Assembly: GCA_947372355.1 (NCBI GenBank)
Contig: CANBTI010000023.1
Span: 1-33,014 of the forward strand
Length of the DNA: 33,014 bases
Origin: Bdellovibrionales bacterium
GTDB lineage: Bacteria; Bdellovibrionota; UBA1018; CAIMNF01
Direction of reading: 5' to 3'
A program made the translations under genes and the position numbers. Below the pieces are notes generated by a model, which saw only the letters and a list, made by a program, of their open reading frames with translations, did not search any database and had not been told where the DNA came from. Below, piece after piece: positions 15,754-24,995 of this stretch. How positions within the stretch are numbered: the stretch's first letter is position 1; every line of letters starts with the position of its first letter.

Positions 15754-17538
15754 CTAACTCCGCTGCTGCCAATCAGCATAAATCGCTTGGAATCTTGGTC
15801 TCGCGATTAAAAGATAATCATCAAAAAGTTTTTTGCGTGATTCATCTTTCGCTGCTTGTTTACCTAAAACCTTGATTACCTCTAACATGCTCAAGGCTTG
15901 GCAAAGCGTTTCTGCGTGGGTCATTACGCGTTCTAACTTGGTAGAATCTTGCCAGTACTCTTTACTAAAAAGCTGATTGAAATATGTGAGTGCATCCATA
16001 AACCCTGAATTTGGATTCATGAAACAACTCAAAAGCAATTTAGAAAATGATTTTTGAAACTCATACTGAATACTTTGATAAGTATTTTTATATTCATTTT
16101 TCTCTGCAAAATGAGAAACCGGATGCGCTGCCATCATCGATTGAATGAATTTAGCTGGATTTTTGGTCACTTTCTTCACAAAATCCTTCATCGCCATCAA
16201 TGCTTGAATTTGAGAAGTTCCTTCATACAAAAGCGCTCCAAAACAATCCCGGTGAATGCGTTCCACATCGTATTCCTTCATGTAACCGTAACCACCAAAT
16301 GCTTGAATGGTTTTCACTGAAAGCATGCCATACATCTCAGCGCCCATATATTTCACTAGTGGCGTACGCGCACGCACGATCGAATGATGAGTGCGATGAA
16401 GTTTTTTCTCTTGTTCATTCAACTCTGATCCGTGACGTTCCTTCATGTCTAACCGTTGAAAAATATCAAACGAGGAAATCGTATCCACCATGAACGCACG
16501 AAAGGCATCTTGCTCGGCTACCCAATCATCCAAATTTCTTTTAAAGAGTGGAAGTTCGAGCAAAGTTTTACCAAATTGTTTGCGTGTTTCTGCGTAAGTT
16601 TGCACACGCTCTAATCCGGCCTCAATCCCACCAATACTTTGAATCCCTACTGAGATTCTGGCTTCATTCATGAGATGAAGCATGTATTTGAAACCTTCGT
16701 TTTCTTGTCCAATTAAGGTAGCAATTGAATTTTCGTACACCACTTCACAGGTCATCGAACCATGCATGCCCATTTTATCTTCGATTTTAGTGATGCGGTA
16801 ATTTTGTTTACCATCCACTTTTTCTTCCGATAAAAACATGGATATTCCAGATAGTCCTTCTGGGGCTCCCTTAATACGAGCGAGTACAAAACCAAAACCT
16901 CCACCTGCATTGGTGATGAACATTTTAGTTCCATTGAGTGAGTAACGTCCGTCTGGCTGTTTTTCTGCGCTCGTGCGGAGTGAGCCCACATCAGAACCTG
17001 CATCGGATTCAGTTAAACACATACTACCGCTCAGTTGGCCTTTGATGATTTGAGGAATCAATCGCTCACAAGTGGCATGATCACAAAAACGTTCTAACAT
17101 ATCGGCCATACCTGTAAAAAAAGCTAACTGAGTGCTGGTTGAAATGCATGCACGGGCAAGTTGTTCTACCATGAGCATGGTGATGGAAACGGGTGCACCA
17201 AGACCGCCGTATTTTTCATCTACCGATATTCCAAACACATCGAGTTTTACGGCTTCAGAATAAGTTTTCAGCATCGTTTCCGTGAGCTTAACAGAGCCAT
17301 CTGGATTTGTTTTCGCACAACCCACTTCATCGAGTTCTCTGGCACGTTCTCTTAACGTTTCACCACTCCATTTGCCAGTGGCATCTAAAACTTGTTCAAA
17401 AAATTCAATCAGCTCTTCCTTGGTATTAAAGCCATTGGATGTTGGAAATGAAGGATAATAAAGAGGGATGATCGTGTCCCAATCAATTGCGTTCCGTAAT
17501 AAGTATTTCCATTCAGGCTGATCAGAGTAGTAGTTCAT
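15754..17538 (-). CDS. Acyl-CoA dehydrogenase (long ~600-residue type)
   Basis: This FAD enzyme oxidises an acyl-CoA to the enoyl-CoA. The 594 residues exceed the usual 380 because of an extra N-terminal segment and a C-terminal helical domain, as in the DmdC/FadE-like long subgroup. Seen: LTESDAGSDVGSL (substrate/FAD loop), MFITNAGGGFGFVLARIKG, TRKQFGKTL, AFGGYGYMKEYDVERIHRD and the catalytic glutamate in LYEGTSQIQ. Substrate is not predictable. A promoter TTGATT-N17-GATAAT ends six bases before the ATG, so the mRNA is probably leaderless; no Shine-Dalgarno is visible. It ends 5 bp from the convergent gene. Confidence 0.94.
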   Translation of the reverse strand: MNYYSDQPEWKYLLRNAIDWDTIIPLYYPSFPTSNGFNTKEELIEFFEQVLDATGKWSGETLRERARELDEVGCAKTNPDGSVKLTETMLKTYSEAVKLDVFGISVDEKYGGLGAPVSITMLMVEQLARACISTSTQLAFFTGMADMLERFCDHATCERLIPQIIKGQLSGSMCLTESDAGSDVGSLRTSAEKQPDGRYSLNGTKMFITNAGGGFGFVLARIKGAPEGLSGISMFLSEEKVDGKQNYRITKIEDKMGMHGSMTCEVVYENSIATLIGQENEGFKYMLHLMNEARISVGIQSIGGIEAGLERVQTYAETRKQFGKTLLELPLFKRNLDDWVAEQDAFRAFMVDTISSFDIFQRLDMKERHGSELNEQEKKLHRTHHSIVRARTPLVKYMGAEMYGMLSVKTIQAFGGYGYMKEYDVERIHRDCFGALLYEGTSQIQALMAMKDFVKKVTKNPAKFIQSMMAAHPVSHFAEKNEYKNTYQSIQYEFQKSFSKLLLSCFMNPNSGFMDALTYFNQLFSKEYWQDSTKLERVMTHAETLCQALSMLEVIKVLGKQAAKDESRKKLFDDYLLIARPRFQAIYADWQQRS

Positions 17539-17544
17539 CTTTCT

Positions 17545-17573
17545 ATTATCGAAGCATTCAGAACTAAAATCAA
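17545..17573 (-). promoter_or_regulatory. Promoter of the acyl-CoA dehydrogenase (leaderless start)
   Basis: TTGATT (17573-17568), a 17-bp spacer and GATAAT (17550-17545) on the minus strand. Counting seven bases from the -10 gives +1 exactly at the A of ATG 17538. Confidence 0.6.
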
Positions 17574-17582
17574 ATGATTAAA

Positions 17583-18326
17583 TCACTTGGATTCATTGCA
17601 ATTCATATCCGTCGGTGAACCTATTGCATTCATATTCATGGAAACATGCTTCCAATGTTCAAATACTGACAAAAAAGCCACGGCTATCATGATGAATGAG
17701 ATTGCGCGTGTACCAGAGACCCCAATTTTTGACATCACTCCTTGGATAATGATTCGACTACTCATGAGCGCGGGAATGGTACCCAACCAAAATACCGTAA
17801 GGGTTAAAGCACCATAAATCACTGAATGAGTTGCCACAGAAAGTAAAACGAAACTATAGAGCCAGCCACAAGGTAAAAATACAGTGAAAAATCCCACTAA
17901 TGAAGCGCGAAGGATGGAACCATCTGTTTTTCCGAATTTAAAACCAAGCTTCATACCAAATTCAGATATCAATCCAGTTGCATTGGTTAATTTCAATTTA
18001 TCTAAAATTCCCCATCCAAAAAAATAACTCAGGGCCAAGGACACTAAGAGGAGCAAAAAAATTGTGCTAAAAAAAATCTGAAAAGGAATCAGCAATGAAT
18101 CAGAAAAAATTTGTTTTCCTAAATAGCCGGCCAAAGCACCAATCGATAAATACGCAAACAACCGACTCAAATGATAAGCAATTTGGGAGTTCAAACGAGT
18201 TCCGGTAGCGACAAGCATTAACCCTCCACACATTCCTACACAGTGAACACTCCCCGCAATGGAGGCAGCAAAGATCCCGAGCGCTGCTACTGGAGTAAAT
18301 GCAATATCACTTCCAAGGCCCAACAA
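17583..18326 (-). CDS. SafE/TauE-type (UreH/DsbD_2-like) membrane protein of the cco operon
   Basis: The 247-residue protein has about six membrane segments and the HCVGMCGGLM motif near residue 28, typical of the 'sulfite exporter TauE/SafE family' proteins found beside cbb3 oxidase genes and thought to help copper supply or oxidase assembly. Start is TTG 18326: GGAGG lies six bases before it, inside the end of ccoG, giving a 20-bp overlap. A second proline-cysteine site (FLPCGWLYS, about 151-159) lies in a later helix. The last residues are a His/Met/Asn/Cys-rich tail (EHWKHVSMNMN... MNCNESK) that might bind metal. It is last in the cco operon. Confidence 0.85.
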   Translation of the reverse strand: MLGLGSDIAFTPVAALGIFAASIAGSVHCVGMCGGLMLVATGTRLNSQIAYHLSRLFAYLSIGALAGYLGKQIFSDSLLIPFQIFFSTIFLLLLVSLALSYFFGWGILDKLKLTNATGLISEFGMKLGFKFGKTDGSILRASLVGFFTVFLPCGWLYSFVLLSVATHSVIYGALTLTVFWLGTIPALMSSRIIIQGVMSKIGVSGTRAISFIMIAVAFLSVFEHWKHVSMNMNAIGSPTDMNCNESK

Positions 18327-19677
18327 GAGTAACCTCCGTATGATTGGTTACCGCGCCTTGATTCCAAATTCCAGTGATACTACTTTTAGCCACACCCTCA
18401 TGGAAATCTGATTTTGGAACTTTTAAGAAAAATTGTGCTTCAGCGCCTTTGCCTGATTCAATATTGAGAGCAGTTGATCCTGCAGGTGAACGGATGATTT
18501 CCACTCCTTGAGCTTCAGCATCTTTAGAAACAGCGTAATCAGCAACCGCTTTTTCCCAATCGAGATTATAAAATTTGATTTTAAAATGGTTAATCACCCA
18601 TTCTTTTCCGTTGGCATCTTTAATTTGCTGATAGGGTGTATCAATCGCACGAATCACATCCATTTGGTAAATTTGTCGATTCGCCATTTTATAACTAAGT
18701 GCTGTAATACAAATCCCTAAACAAGTTGCATACAGTATAGTTCTGCCCCGGAATACTTTGGCTTTAATTCCTTGCAATGAAAGTAAACTTCCATAACCAA
18801 TTAACTTGCGTGGTTTTTTAATTTTATCCATCACAGAATCGCAAGCATCCGCACAGGCAGTACAGGCAATGCATTCAAACTGTAGCCCTTGTCTAACATC
18901 AATTCCAGTTGGGCAAACTGCTACACATTTCCCGCATTCGATACAATCTTTTCTTTTTTCATCATAGGCCAAAAACAAGGAACCTTGATCCATAAATACG
19001 GATTGAAATCTTCCATAAGGGCATGCAATCAAACAAAACTGCTCCCGAAACCACCCAAAATCAAAGAGCACTATTCCACTGAGTAGCATCACCGTGAAAA
19101 AGGCTCCGGGATGATCTGAAGGGCTCTCTAGTAAATAATGAAACGCATCTTTAGGGCCAACAAAATAACCTAAAAACACCTGACCCAATAATAAAGAAAT
19201 GAGAGCAAACAATCCAAATTTTAAAACCCTTTTAAAGAACTTATCTCCACTCATGGGAGCATTAAAAAGTTTTCTTTGCGCTAAATGATCTCCATCGATC
19301 ATGGCTTCAATTTTTCTAAAAATTCTATCAATGAAAACGGTTTGAGGGCAAGCCCATCCACACCAAACTCGGCCAAATAATGTAGTGAATAATGCTATTC
19401 CCATTAAAAAGCTAAGAGTCACGAAAACTAAATTAGGAACCTCGTGTGCAAAAAACAAGGTTCCTAAAATTGAAAATCTTCGATTAGCGATATCGAGCAT
19501 TAAAATTGGATGTCCGTGAATGGTAATCCATGGAACCGCTACGTAAAGTAAAAGCATCCCCCACTGCACCCACTTGCGACGAACTTCCCAGAAACCTTTT
19601 TTAGGAGGAAGAGCTGGAAATACTCCTACTCTTTTACCTTCGGAATTCGTCGTCGTAAGCGCATCGGGGGATTGCAT
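18307..19677 (-). CDS. ccoG: Cytochrome c oxidase accessory protein CcoG (RdxA/FixG family)
   Basis: CcoG is a membrane iron-sulfur protein linked to copper handling and cbb3 assembly. The 456-residue protein has several membrane segments, a CGWAC site (C106, C110), a second CLIAC site (C215, C219), and two ferredoxin-like clusters: C245-x2-C248-x2-C251-x3-C255 and C269-x2-C272-x2-C275-x3-C279. An Ig-like C-terminal periplasmic domain follows the last membrane helix. It begins 3 bp after the ccoP stop. No ccoH is found between ccoG and the rest of the operon. Confidence 0.95.
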   Translation of the reverse strand: MQSPDALTTTNSEGKRVGVFPALPPKKGFWEVRRKWVQWGMLLLYVAVPWITIHGHPILMLDIANRRFSILGTLFFAHEVPNLVFVTLSFLMGIALFTTLFGRVWCGWACPQTVFIDRIFRKIEAMIDGDHLAQRKLFNAPMSGDKFFKRVLKFGLFALISLLLGQVFLGYFVGPKDAFHYLLESPSDHPGAFFTVMLLSGIVLFDFGWFREQFCLIACPYGRFQSVFMDQGSLFLAYDEKRKDCIECGKCVAVCPTGIDVRQGLQFECIACTACADACDSVMDKIKKPRKLIGYGSLLSLQGIKAKVFRGRTILYATCLGICITALSYKMANRQIYQMDVIRAIDTPYQQIKDANGKEWVINHFKIKFYNLDWEKAVADYAVSKDAEAQGVEIIRSPAGSTALNIESGKGAEAQFFLKVPKSDFHEGVAKSSITGIWNQGAVTNHTEVTLVGPWK

Positions 19678-19680
19678 ATT

Positions 19681-20238
19681 TTATTTCACTTCTACACCTT
19701 GTGGTGCTTTAGGAGTTTGTGGTTTTGTTCCTTCAAGAGTTTTTACATAAGCCACTACTGAATTGAGTTCTTCATCTTTTAATAAAGCGCCCCAAGCAGG
19801 CATTCCTTTATCTAGTACTCCATCGTGAACCACTTTATAGATATCAGCAAGTTCACCCTTGCCATGAATCCAGAAACGGTCGGTCAAATTAGGTCCAACT
19901 AGTCCACCGCCATCTGGAGCATGACAAGCAGCACATTTACTAGTAAAAACTTCTTTTCCTGGTTTTAATCCATCAGGATTTGAAACCAAGGCAAGCAATG
20001 CTTTCACATCAGGCCCTTGCGGTTGATTTTGAATCTGAGCTCTTTTCACTTCAGCCATCGCTTCTTCGATGCGCTGAGTGGAACTCATGCCACCACCAAT
20101 TTCGTAGTAAACATAATATCCAAATGCAAATGCAATGCAGAGGTAAAAAAACAGCTGCCACCAAAATGGTGCTGGATAATCAAACTCCTGAATTCCATCG
20201 TACTCGTGATCCGGTATTGGTTTTTCTTCTTTACTCAT
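19681..20238 (-). CDS. ccoP: cbb3-type cytochrome oxidase subunit III CcoP, mono-haem form
   Basis: The N-terminus (EYDGIQEFDYPAPFWWQLFFYL) and a single membrane helix (about 26-46) are typical CcoP. Only one haem-c site is present, C102-A-A-C105-H106, with the sixth ligand probably Met146 (KGMPAWG). Canonical CcoP is about 300 residues with two haems; this one has 185, so it is a natural short form, not a truncation, since the reading frame is intact and the C-terminal end is a normal low-complexity tail. The start overlaps the ccoQ stop, with GGAG upstream. Confidence 0.93.
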   Translation of the reverse strand: MSKEEKPIPDHEYDGIQEFDYPAPFWWQLFFYLCIAFAFGYYVYYEIGGGMSSTQRIEEAMAEVKRAQIQNQPQGPDVKALLALVSNPDGLKPGKEVFTSKCAACHAPDGGGLVGPNLTDRFWIHGKGELADIYKVVHDGVLDKGMPAWGALLKDEELNSVVAYVKTLEGTKPQTPKAPQGVEVK

Positions 20239-20386
20239 TTGGAAAATTCTCCATTTCTTTATAAATAATGTTGCTGTCTTTTCTATACACCCAGATCAAT
20301 ACGCCTATGAATACAGACATAAACATAAACATACTCACCACAGGTAAAACACTCCAGTGCAGATTAGCTAATAAATCGCGAATCAT
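20231..20386 (-). CDS. ccoQ: cbb3-type cytochrome oxidase subunit CcoQ (51 residues)
   Basis: A small gene of 51 codons lies between ccoNO and ccoP. The product starts MIRDLLANLHWSVLPVV, has one membrane helix (about 13-34) and a charged, cytoplasmic end (YRKDSNIIYKEMENFPNE), which fits CcoQ/FixQ in size, topology and position. GGAGG lies 7 bases upstream. The ATG overlaps the ccoNO stop (ATGA), and its own stop runs 8 bp into ccoP. CcoQ stabilises the oxidase complex. Confidence 0.85.
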   Translation of the reverse strand: MIRDLLANLHWSVLPVVSMFMFMSVFIGVLIWVYRKDSNIIYKEMENFPNE

Positions 20387-22548
20387 TTTGCACCTCCGAT
20401 AGAAGCCGGTGGATTACCAAGGCGTTGAAGGTAGGCAATCAATGCTAAGATTTCTCGGTCATCTTGAATTTGTGCGCCTTCTGCAACTAAACCAGCTGCA
20501 ATTTTCTTCGCATCTTCTCTTGCCCAAGATTCTGAATTGGCCACATCATCATCTCCGTAAGGAACACCCAATATTTTCATCACAGAGAGTTTTTTACGTA
20601 AGATAGCGAAATCGATTTTGTCTTTATACATCCAACTGTAAGAAGGCATGATCGATCCATTCACCACTTCTTGTGGATTTCTCACATGGCGGAAATGCCA
20701 TAGGTCAGGATACTTCGTTCCCACGCGAGCAAGATCTGGCCCGATCCGTTTAGAACCCCATTGAAATGGATGATCGTATTTTGATTCTTCAATAGTAGAT
20801 GGAGCTCCGAAACGAAGCACGTCTCCCACCGTTTTACGAATCATTTGAGAGTGACAAGTGTAACAACCTTCTCTCAAATACAAATCACGTCCGGCTAATT
20901 GAAGTGGAGTGTATGGTTTAGTGATTGCATCATGATAATTTGCTTCCACCACTGATGAAGACATCCACATCGGTGATAATGAAATCAAAGAACCAATGGC
21001 AATTGCCACCACCACTAATCCAGCAAGAATCATCGGCGCACCTTCGAGAACTCGGTGAGAAAATGATTGATCCGGATTTCCAAACACTGGAGTTTTAACA
21101 TACGGAACATACTCATCTTCTGTTTCATTAGTTTGAACAGCAGGAGCAAGTTTAATCGTTTTCACCACGTTAAATAACATGATGATAAAACCAGCTAAAT
21201 ATACCACTCCACCGAGTCCACGGATCCAATAAAGTGGAACCACACGAACTACTGTTTGTACGAAATCTGGATAAGCTAATTTTCCTGCAGCATCCACTTC
21301 ACGCCACATTAGACCTTGTGTGAATCCTGAAGTGTACATTGCAATGATGTAGAGCAAAATACCAATGGTAGCAGTCCAAAAATGGATATTTGCCAAGCGT
21401 TTAGAGTAAAGCTCAGTTTTCCATAATTTTGGAACCATGTAGTAGATCATTCCGAAGATCAAAAAACCATTCCATCCTAAAGCACCCGCATGAACGTGAG
21501 CAATAATCCAGTCAGTGTAGTGACCTAGCTCATTCACAGATTTAATGGATAAAAGTGGACCTTCGAAAGTAGACATCCCGTAGAATGTTGCAGAAAGAGC
21601 TAAAAATTTAACAATTGGTTCCGTTCTTAATTTATCCCATGCTCCACGAATGGTCATCAAACCATTGATCATTCCACCCCATGATGGAATCCAAAGCATA
21701 ATACTAAAAACCATCCCTGTGGTTTGAGCCCAGTCAGGAACTGCCGTGTTCAATAAATGATGGGGACCAGCCCAGATGTATAAAAACACGATGGTCCAAA
21801 AGTGAACCACTGATAAGCGATAAGAATAAACCGGACGATTCACCGATTTAGGAATAAAGAAATACATCAAACCTAAAAATGGTGTGGTGAGGAAAAATGC
21901 AACCGCATTGTGTCCGTACCACCATTGAACAAGTGCATCACTCACGCCTGCATAGGCTGAATAACTTTTAAACATGCTCACTGGAATTGCAGCGGAATTC
22001 ACAATGTGAAGAACAGCTACGGTAATGAAGGTAGCGATATAAAACCAAATCGCCACATAAATGTGTTTCACTCTTCTGATGATAATGGTTCCGAGCATAT
22101 TCACACCAAAAGCAACCCAAACGAGTGCAATCATGATGTCAATCGGCCACTCTAATTCTGCGTATTCTTTACCTTGGGTGAAACCCAATGGAAGAGTAAC
22201 GGCAGCAGCAACAATGATGAGTTGCCAACCCCAAAAGTGAAAATTACTCAGTTTATCGCTGAATAATCTCGTTTTTAATAAACGCTGAAGGGAGTAATAC
22301 ATCCCTGCAAAAATTGCATTACCTGCGAAAGCAAAAATTGCTGCATTCGTATGGAGTGGACGCAATCTACCAAATGTAAACCATGGTAATTGGGTATTCA
22401 GCGGATAATAAGCCAATTGAAAAGCGATGATGATCCCTACTAATAAAGCAACCAAACCAAATATAATGGTGGCGAGAGTAAATTTCTTTACGATCCCATC
22501 ATCGTAATTAAATTTCTCTACGTTGCCTGTTGTTTGCACACTACTCAT
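20383..22548 (-). CDS. ccoNO: Fused cbb3-type cytochrome oxidase subunits I and II (CcoN-CcoO)
   Basis: The 721-residue protein joins the catalytic subunit and the mono-haem cytochrome. CcoN (about 1-465): haem-b ligand H66 (RPLHTN), CuB ligand H213 (WWYGHN), H263-H264 (AGPHHLL), Y257 six residues earlier in the position of the cross-linked tyrosine, and H351/H353 (IAHVHAGALGWNG). A linker (about 465-500) leads to CcoO: one membrane anchor (about 505-527), C562-Y-T-C565-H566 and a MPSYSWM axial-Met motif. This is the high-affinity oxygen reductase and proton pump. GGAG lies upstream; the start overlaps the ccoS stop. Fusions of this type also occur in Bacteroidetes and some deltaproteobacterial-type lineages. 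Confidence 0.96.
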   Translation of the reverse strand: MSSVQTTGNVEKFNYDDGIVKKFTLATIIFGLVALLVGIIIAFQLAYYPLNTQLPWFTFGRLRPLHTNAAIFAFAGNAIFAGMYYSLQRLLKTRLFSDKLSNFHFWGWQLIIVAAAVTLPLGFTQGKEYAELEWPIDIMIALVWVAFGVNMLGTIIIRRVKHIYVAIWFYIATFITVAVLHIVNSAAIPVSMFKSYSAYAGVSDALVQWWYGHNAVAFFLTTPFLGLMYFFIPKSVNRPVYSYRLSVVHFWTIVFLYIWAGPHHLLNTAVPDWAQTTGMVFSIMLWIPSWGGMINGLMTIRGAWDKLRTEPIVKFLALSATFYGMSTFEGPLLSIKSVNELGHYTDWIIAHVHAGALGWNGFLIFGMIYYMVPKLWKTELYSKRLANIHFWTATIGILLYIIAMYTSGFTQGLMWREVDAAGKLAYPDFVQTVVRVVPLYWIRGLGGVVYLAGFIIMLFNVVKTIKLAPAVQTNETEDEYVPYVKTPVFGNPDQSFSHRVLEGAPMILAGLVVVAIAIGSLISLSPMWMSSSVVEANYHDAITKPYTPLQLAGRDLYLREGCYTCHSQMIRKTVGDVLRFGAPSTIEESKYDHPFQWGSKRIGPDLARVGTKYPDLWHFRHVRNPQEVVNGSIMPSYSWMYKDKIDFAILRKKLSVMKILGVPYGDDDVANSESWAREDAKKIAAGLVAEGAQIQDDREILALIAYLQRLGNPPASIGGAK

Positions 22549-22712
22549 TTTACGTTCTCCTTTTCTTCACTTGTTTTCTCATCAAATAACATTCGCACTG
22601 CCGGGGTTTCTAAATCTTCAAACTGTCCCGACTTTGCTGCCCAAATAAAAACTCCTAAAAAACCCAAACCCAGCATTAAAGCGGCTGGAACTAAAAACCA
22701 GATAATATCCAT
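22545..22712 (-). CDS. ccoS: cbb3-type cytochrome oxidase assembly protein CcoS (55 residues)
   Basis: The 55-residue product has one membrane helix (about 3-24) and the diagnostic CcoS segment SGQFEDLETPAVRMLFDE (about 28-45). CcoS is needed for cofactor insertion into CcoN. AAGGAG lies upstream inside ccoI. The start shares one base with the ccoI stop (TAATG) and the stop overlaps the ccoNO start (ATGA), so translation is coupled on both sides. Confidence 0.93.
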   Translation of the reverse strand: MDIIWFLVPAALMLGLGFLGVFIWAAKSGQFEDLETPAVRMLFDEKTSEEKENVK

Positions 22713-24985
22713 TAAGAACGCTCCTTAAATCGAATCATACTCGCCCAAAAAACAGTAAGCGCTGATGCAGGCATTAACACTGCTGCAATCAATGGATTCA
22801 TGTGACCGGATAAACTAAGGATAGCACCAATTAAGTTATAACTGGTACTCATCATGAAATTTTGACGAAGTGTTTTTCTCACTAAACGAGCGGTATCGAC
22901 AAAAGGGAGGATTAAGGAAATTCCTGGCTTCAAAGAATAAACTTGGGCCGACTGAATCGCTGCTTCCATTCCACCTTGAACTGCAATGCTCACTTTAGAT
23001 TCAGAAAGCGCTAAGGAATCATTCACCCCATCACCAATCATGATAGAACCTTGTACAATTTTAGCTTTTTCTTCGGGGTTTTTTAAAAAGTAGTAATGAT
23101 TGATCCCTAATTCACTGGCTAAAGATTGAACAGGCTTTTCATGATCACCAGAAAGGATATGGACTTCAAACCCGCGATCCATCAATTCTTTAATAATTCT
23201 TTTACTCTCAGAACGAGTTTGATCACGAAGGATCACACTGCAAATTTCGATTCCATTTTTTGAAAATGAAGATTCTGTATAGCCGCTTTTGGTGATGAGA
23301 GCGCGAGAAAGAGAATAATCATCGCCCTGATTAGCAAACAAACCAACACCCATTTTTTCTTCAAAAAATTTCCAAGGAATCACTTTGGTTAATATTTTTT
23401 GTTCAGCAAAGGCTCTTTCAATGGCGCGAGATGCAGGGTGGCGGGATAATCTAACTAAAGAATAAAGAGCTGATTGATCGATAGTTGAAATTTGAGATAA
23501 ATTTACTTCGGCCTGTAAGCGCCCCTCAGTGAGAGTTCCAGTTTTATCAAAATAGATGTCCTCAACATCAGGTAAACGATCTAAACTGCTTGGATCTTTG
23601 ATGAGTAAGCCTTTTTTAAGGAGCGATTTCATTGCTAAAGTAAACACTAATGGAGTGGCTAATGCTAAAGCGCAAGGGCAAGTCACAATCAACAGCGCTA
23701 AAATTCTGCTGATTCCATCAGCCACTTTTCCTAAATATAAAAAATAAGCTAAACTCACTACTGCAATCGAAGTAACCAGAATCAATAATCTTTGCGACCA
23801 TTGATCACTCACGAGCTCGGTTACGGTTCTCTTGGATTGAATCTCTGAAACTTTTTGAAGTAATTGCGCTAAACGGGTTTGATTTCCAATTTTTTGAACT
23901 TCAACCCAAACATCCTGACTTGCATCTAAAAATACAGTTCCTGCATAAACTGGATCACCGGCATGCAAGCGAACTGGATCTGATTCACCTGTAAATTGAG
24001 AGTAATCACACCATCCCTCACCTTTACGAACGATTCCATCAAATTGAATTTTTTCATCGATCTTGAGCTTTTCTAGATCACCTATTTTTCCAGTGAATTT
24101 GGATTGAAAAAAATCTAAAATCCCTAAATTCATTTGTGAGGATTGGCGAAGGCGCGCAAGATAGTAACGACTTGCCAATAATAAAAAGATGAGTGCAGTT
24201 AAACTATCAAAATAAAGCTGATGGGTTCCCACAACCAAAGAATAAGTGGAAAAGAAAAAAGCCACTAACAAGGCCAGTAAAATTGGACCATCGATTGGGA
24301 ATGTTTTGGTTTTTATACCAGAATAAACATTTTTAAAAAATACGCGTCCGGAATAAAATAAAGACGGGATCGCCAAAACAAACGAAAGCACTTCAAACAA
24401 GGTTTGGAAATTTCCCTTTACCCCAGAATAAAGTGGAATACTCATGAGCATCACATTACTAGTAATGGCACCTGCAATCCCAAGATCGAGTAAACGTTTA
24501 CGGTTTTCTTTTTCAATTTTTAGATCCACTTGATCTGAATCTGAAATCAGATGAGGAGTGTATCCCCAATCAAAAATTCTTTGAGCCACTTGATTAATGT
24601 GTGAAAGATCTAAAAGTTCGAATGATAAAACCGAGGTATTCAAATTCAATGAACAAGTTTTTACCGATTCAGGCATCATTTGTGGAAGTTTTTCCAGTAA
24701 CCACAAACAAGCCGAACAGTGAACGCCCTCTAGATAGAATTTATTTTTGAATACGGGAGTCACGTATTCAAATCGAAGTGCTTGATGTTGAATCGGTTTA
24801 GGGGCTTTAAAACAAACACCGTCTTCCTTGAGTTGATAATATTCACTCAAACCAGCATTCATTAAAATTCCATAAACGGATTCACAACCATTACAGCAAA
24901 ACTCTCCCTTACGCTCACTTGGAATGAGCGAGTTACAGTGTTTACAAATCACAACAGCAACTGGAGAACGATTTGAAAGCTTCAT
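22712..24985 (-). CDS. ccoI: Copper-exporting P-type ATPase CcoI (FixI-type)
   Basis: CcoI moves copper across the inner membrane for cbb3 assembly. The 757-residue protein has an N-terminal Cys-rich metal site (C14-x2-C17, C30, C31, C34: CKHC and CCNGC), an HMA domain with GVHCSAC (C90, C93), about eight membrane helices, the C436-P-C438 transport motif, phosphorylation site D480 in FDKTGTLTEG, and the GDGVNDS hinge near the end. The CCNGC N-terminus and operon position distinguish it from CopA. It starts 10 bp after the CBS gene stop, with GGAA upstream. Confidence 0.95.
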   Translation of the reverse strand: MKLSNRSPVAVVICKHCNSLIPSERKGEFCCNGCESVYGILMNAGLSEYYQLKEDGVCFKAPKPIQHQALRFEYVTPVFKNKFYLEGVHCSACLWLLEKLPQMMPESVKTCSLNLNTSVLSFELLDLSHINQVAQRIFDWGYTPHLISDSDQVDLKIEKENRKRLLDLGIAGAITSNVMLMSIPLYSGVKGNFQTLFEVLSFVLAIPSLFYSGRVFFKNVYSGIKTKTFPIDGPILLALLVAFFFSTYSLVVGTHQLYFDSLTALIFLLLASRYYLARLRQSSQMNLGILDFFQSKFTGKIGDLEKLKIDEKIQFDGIVRKGEGWCDYSQFTGESDPVRLHAGDPVYAGTVFLDASQDVWVEVQKIGNQTRLAQLLQKVSEIQSKRTVTELVSDQWSQRLLILVTSIAVVSLAYFLYLGKVADGISRILALLIVTCPCALALATPLVFTLAMKSLLKKGLLIKDPSSLDRLPDVEDIYFDKTGTLTEGRLQAEVNLSQISTIDQSALYSLVRLSRHPASRAIERAFAEQKILTKVIPWKFFEEKMGVGLFANQGDDYSLSRALITKSGYTESSFSKNGIEICSVILRDQTRSESKRIIKELMDRGFEVHILSGDHEKPVQSLASELGINHYYFLKNPEEKAKIVQGSIMIGDGVNDSLALSESKVSIAVQGGMEAAIQSAQVYSLKPGISLILPFVDTARLVRKTLRQNFMMSTSYNLIGAILSLSGHMNPLIAAVLMPASALTVFWASMIRFKERS

Positions 24986-24995
24986 CTTTATTCCA

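Noticed and set aside
22534-22728. Open frame on the plus strand opposite ccoS
   Set aside because: It is the antisense shadow of ccoS, whose protein matches its family clearly.
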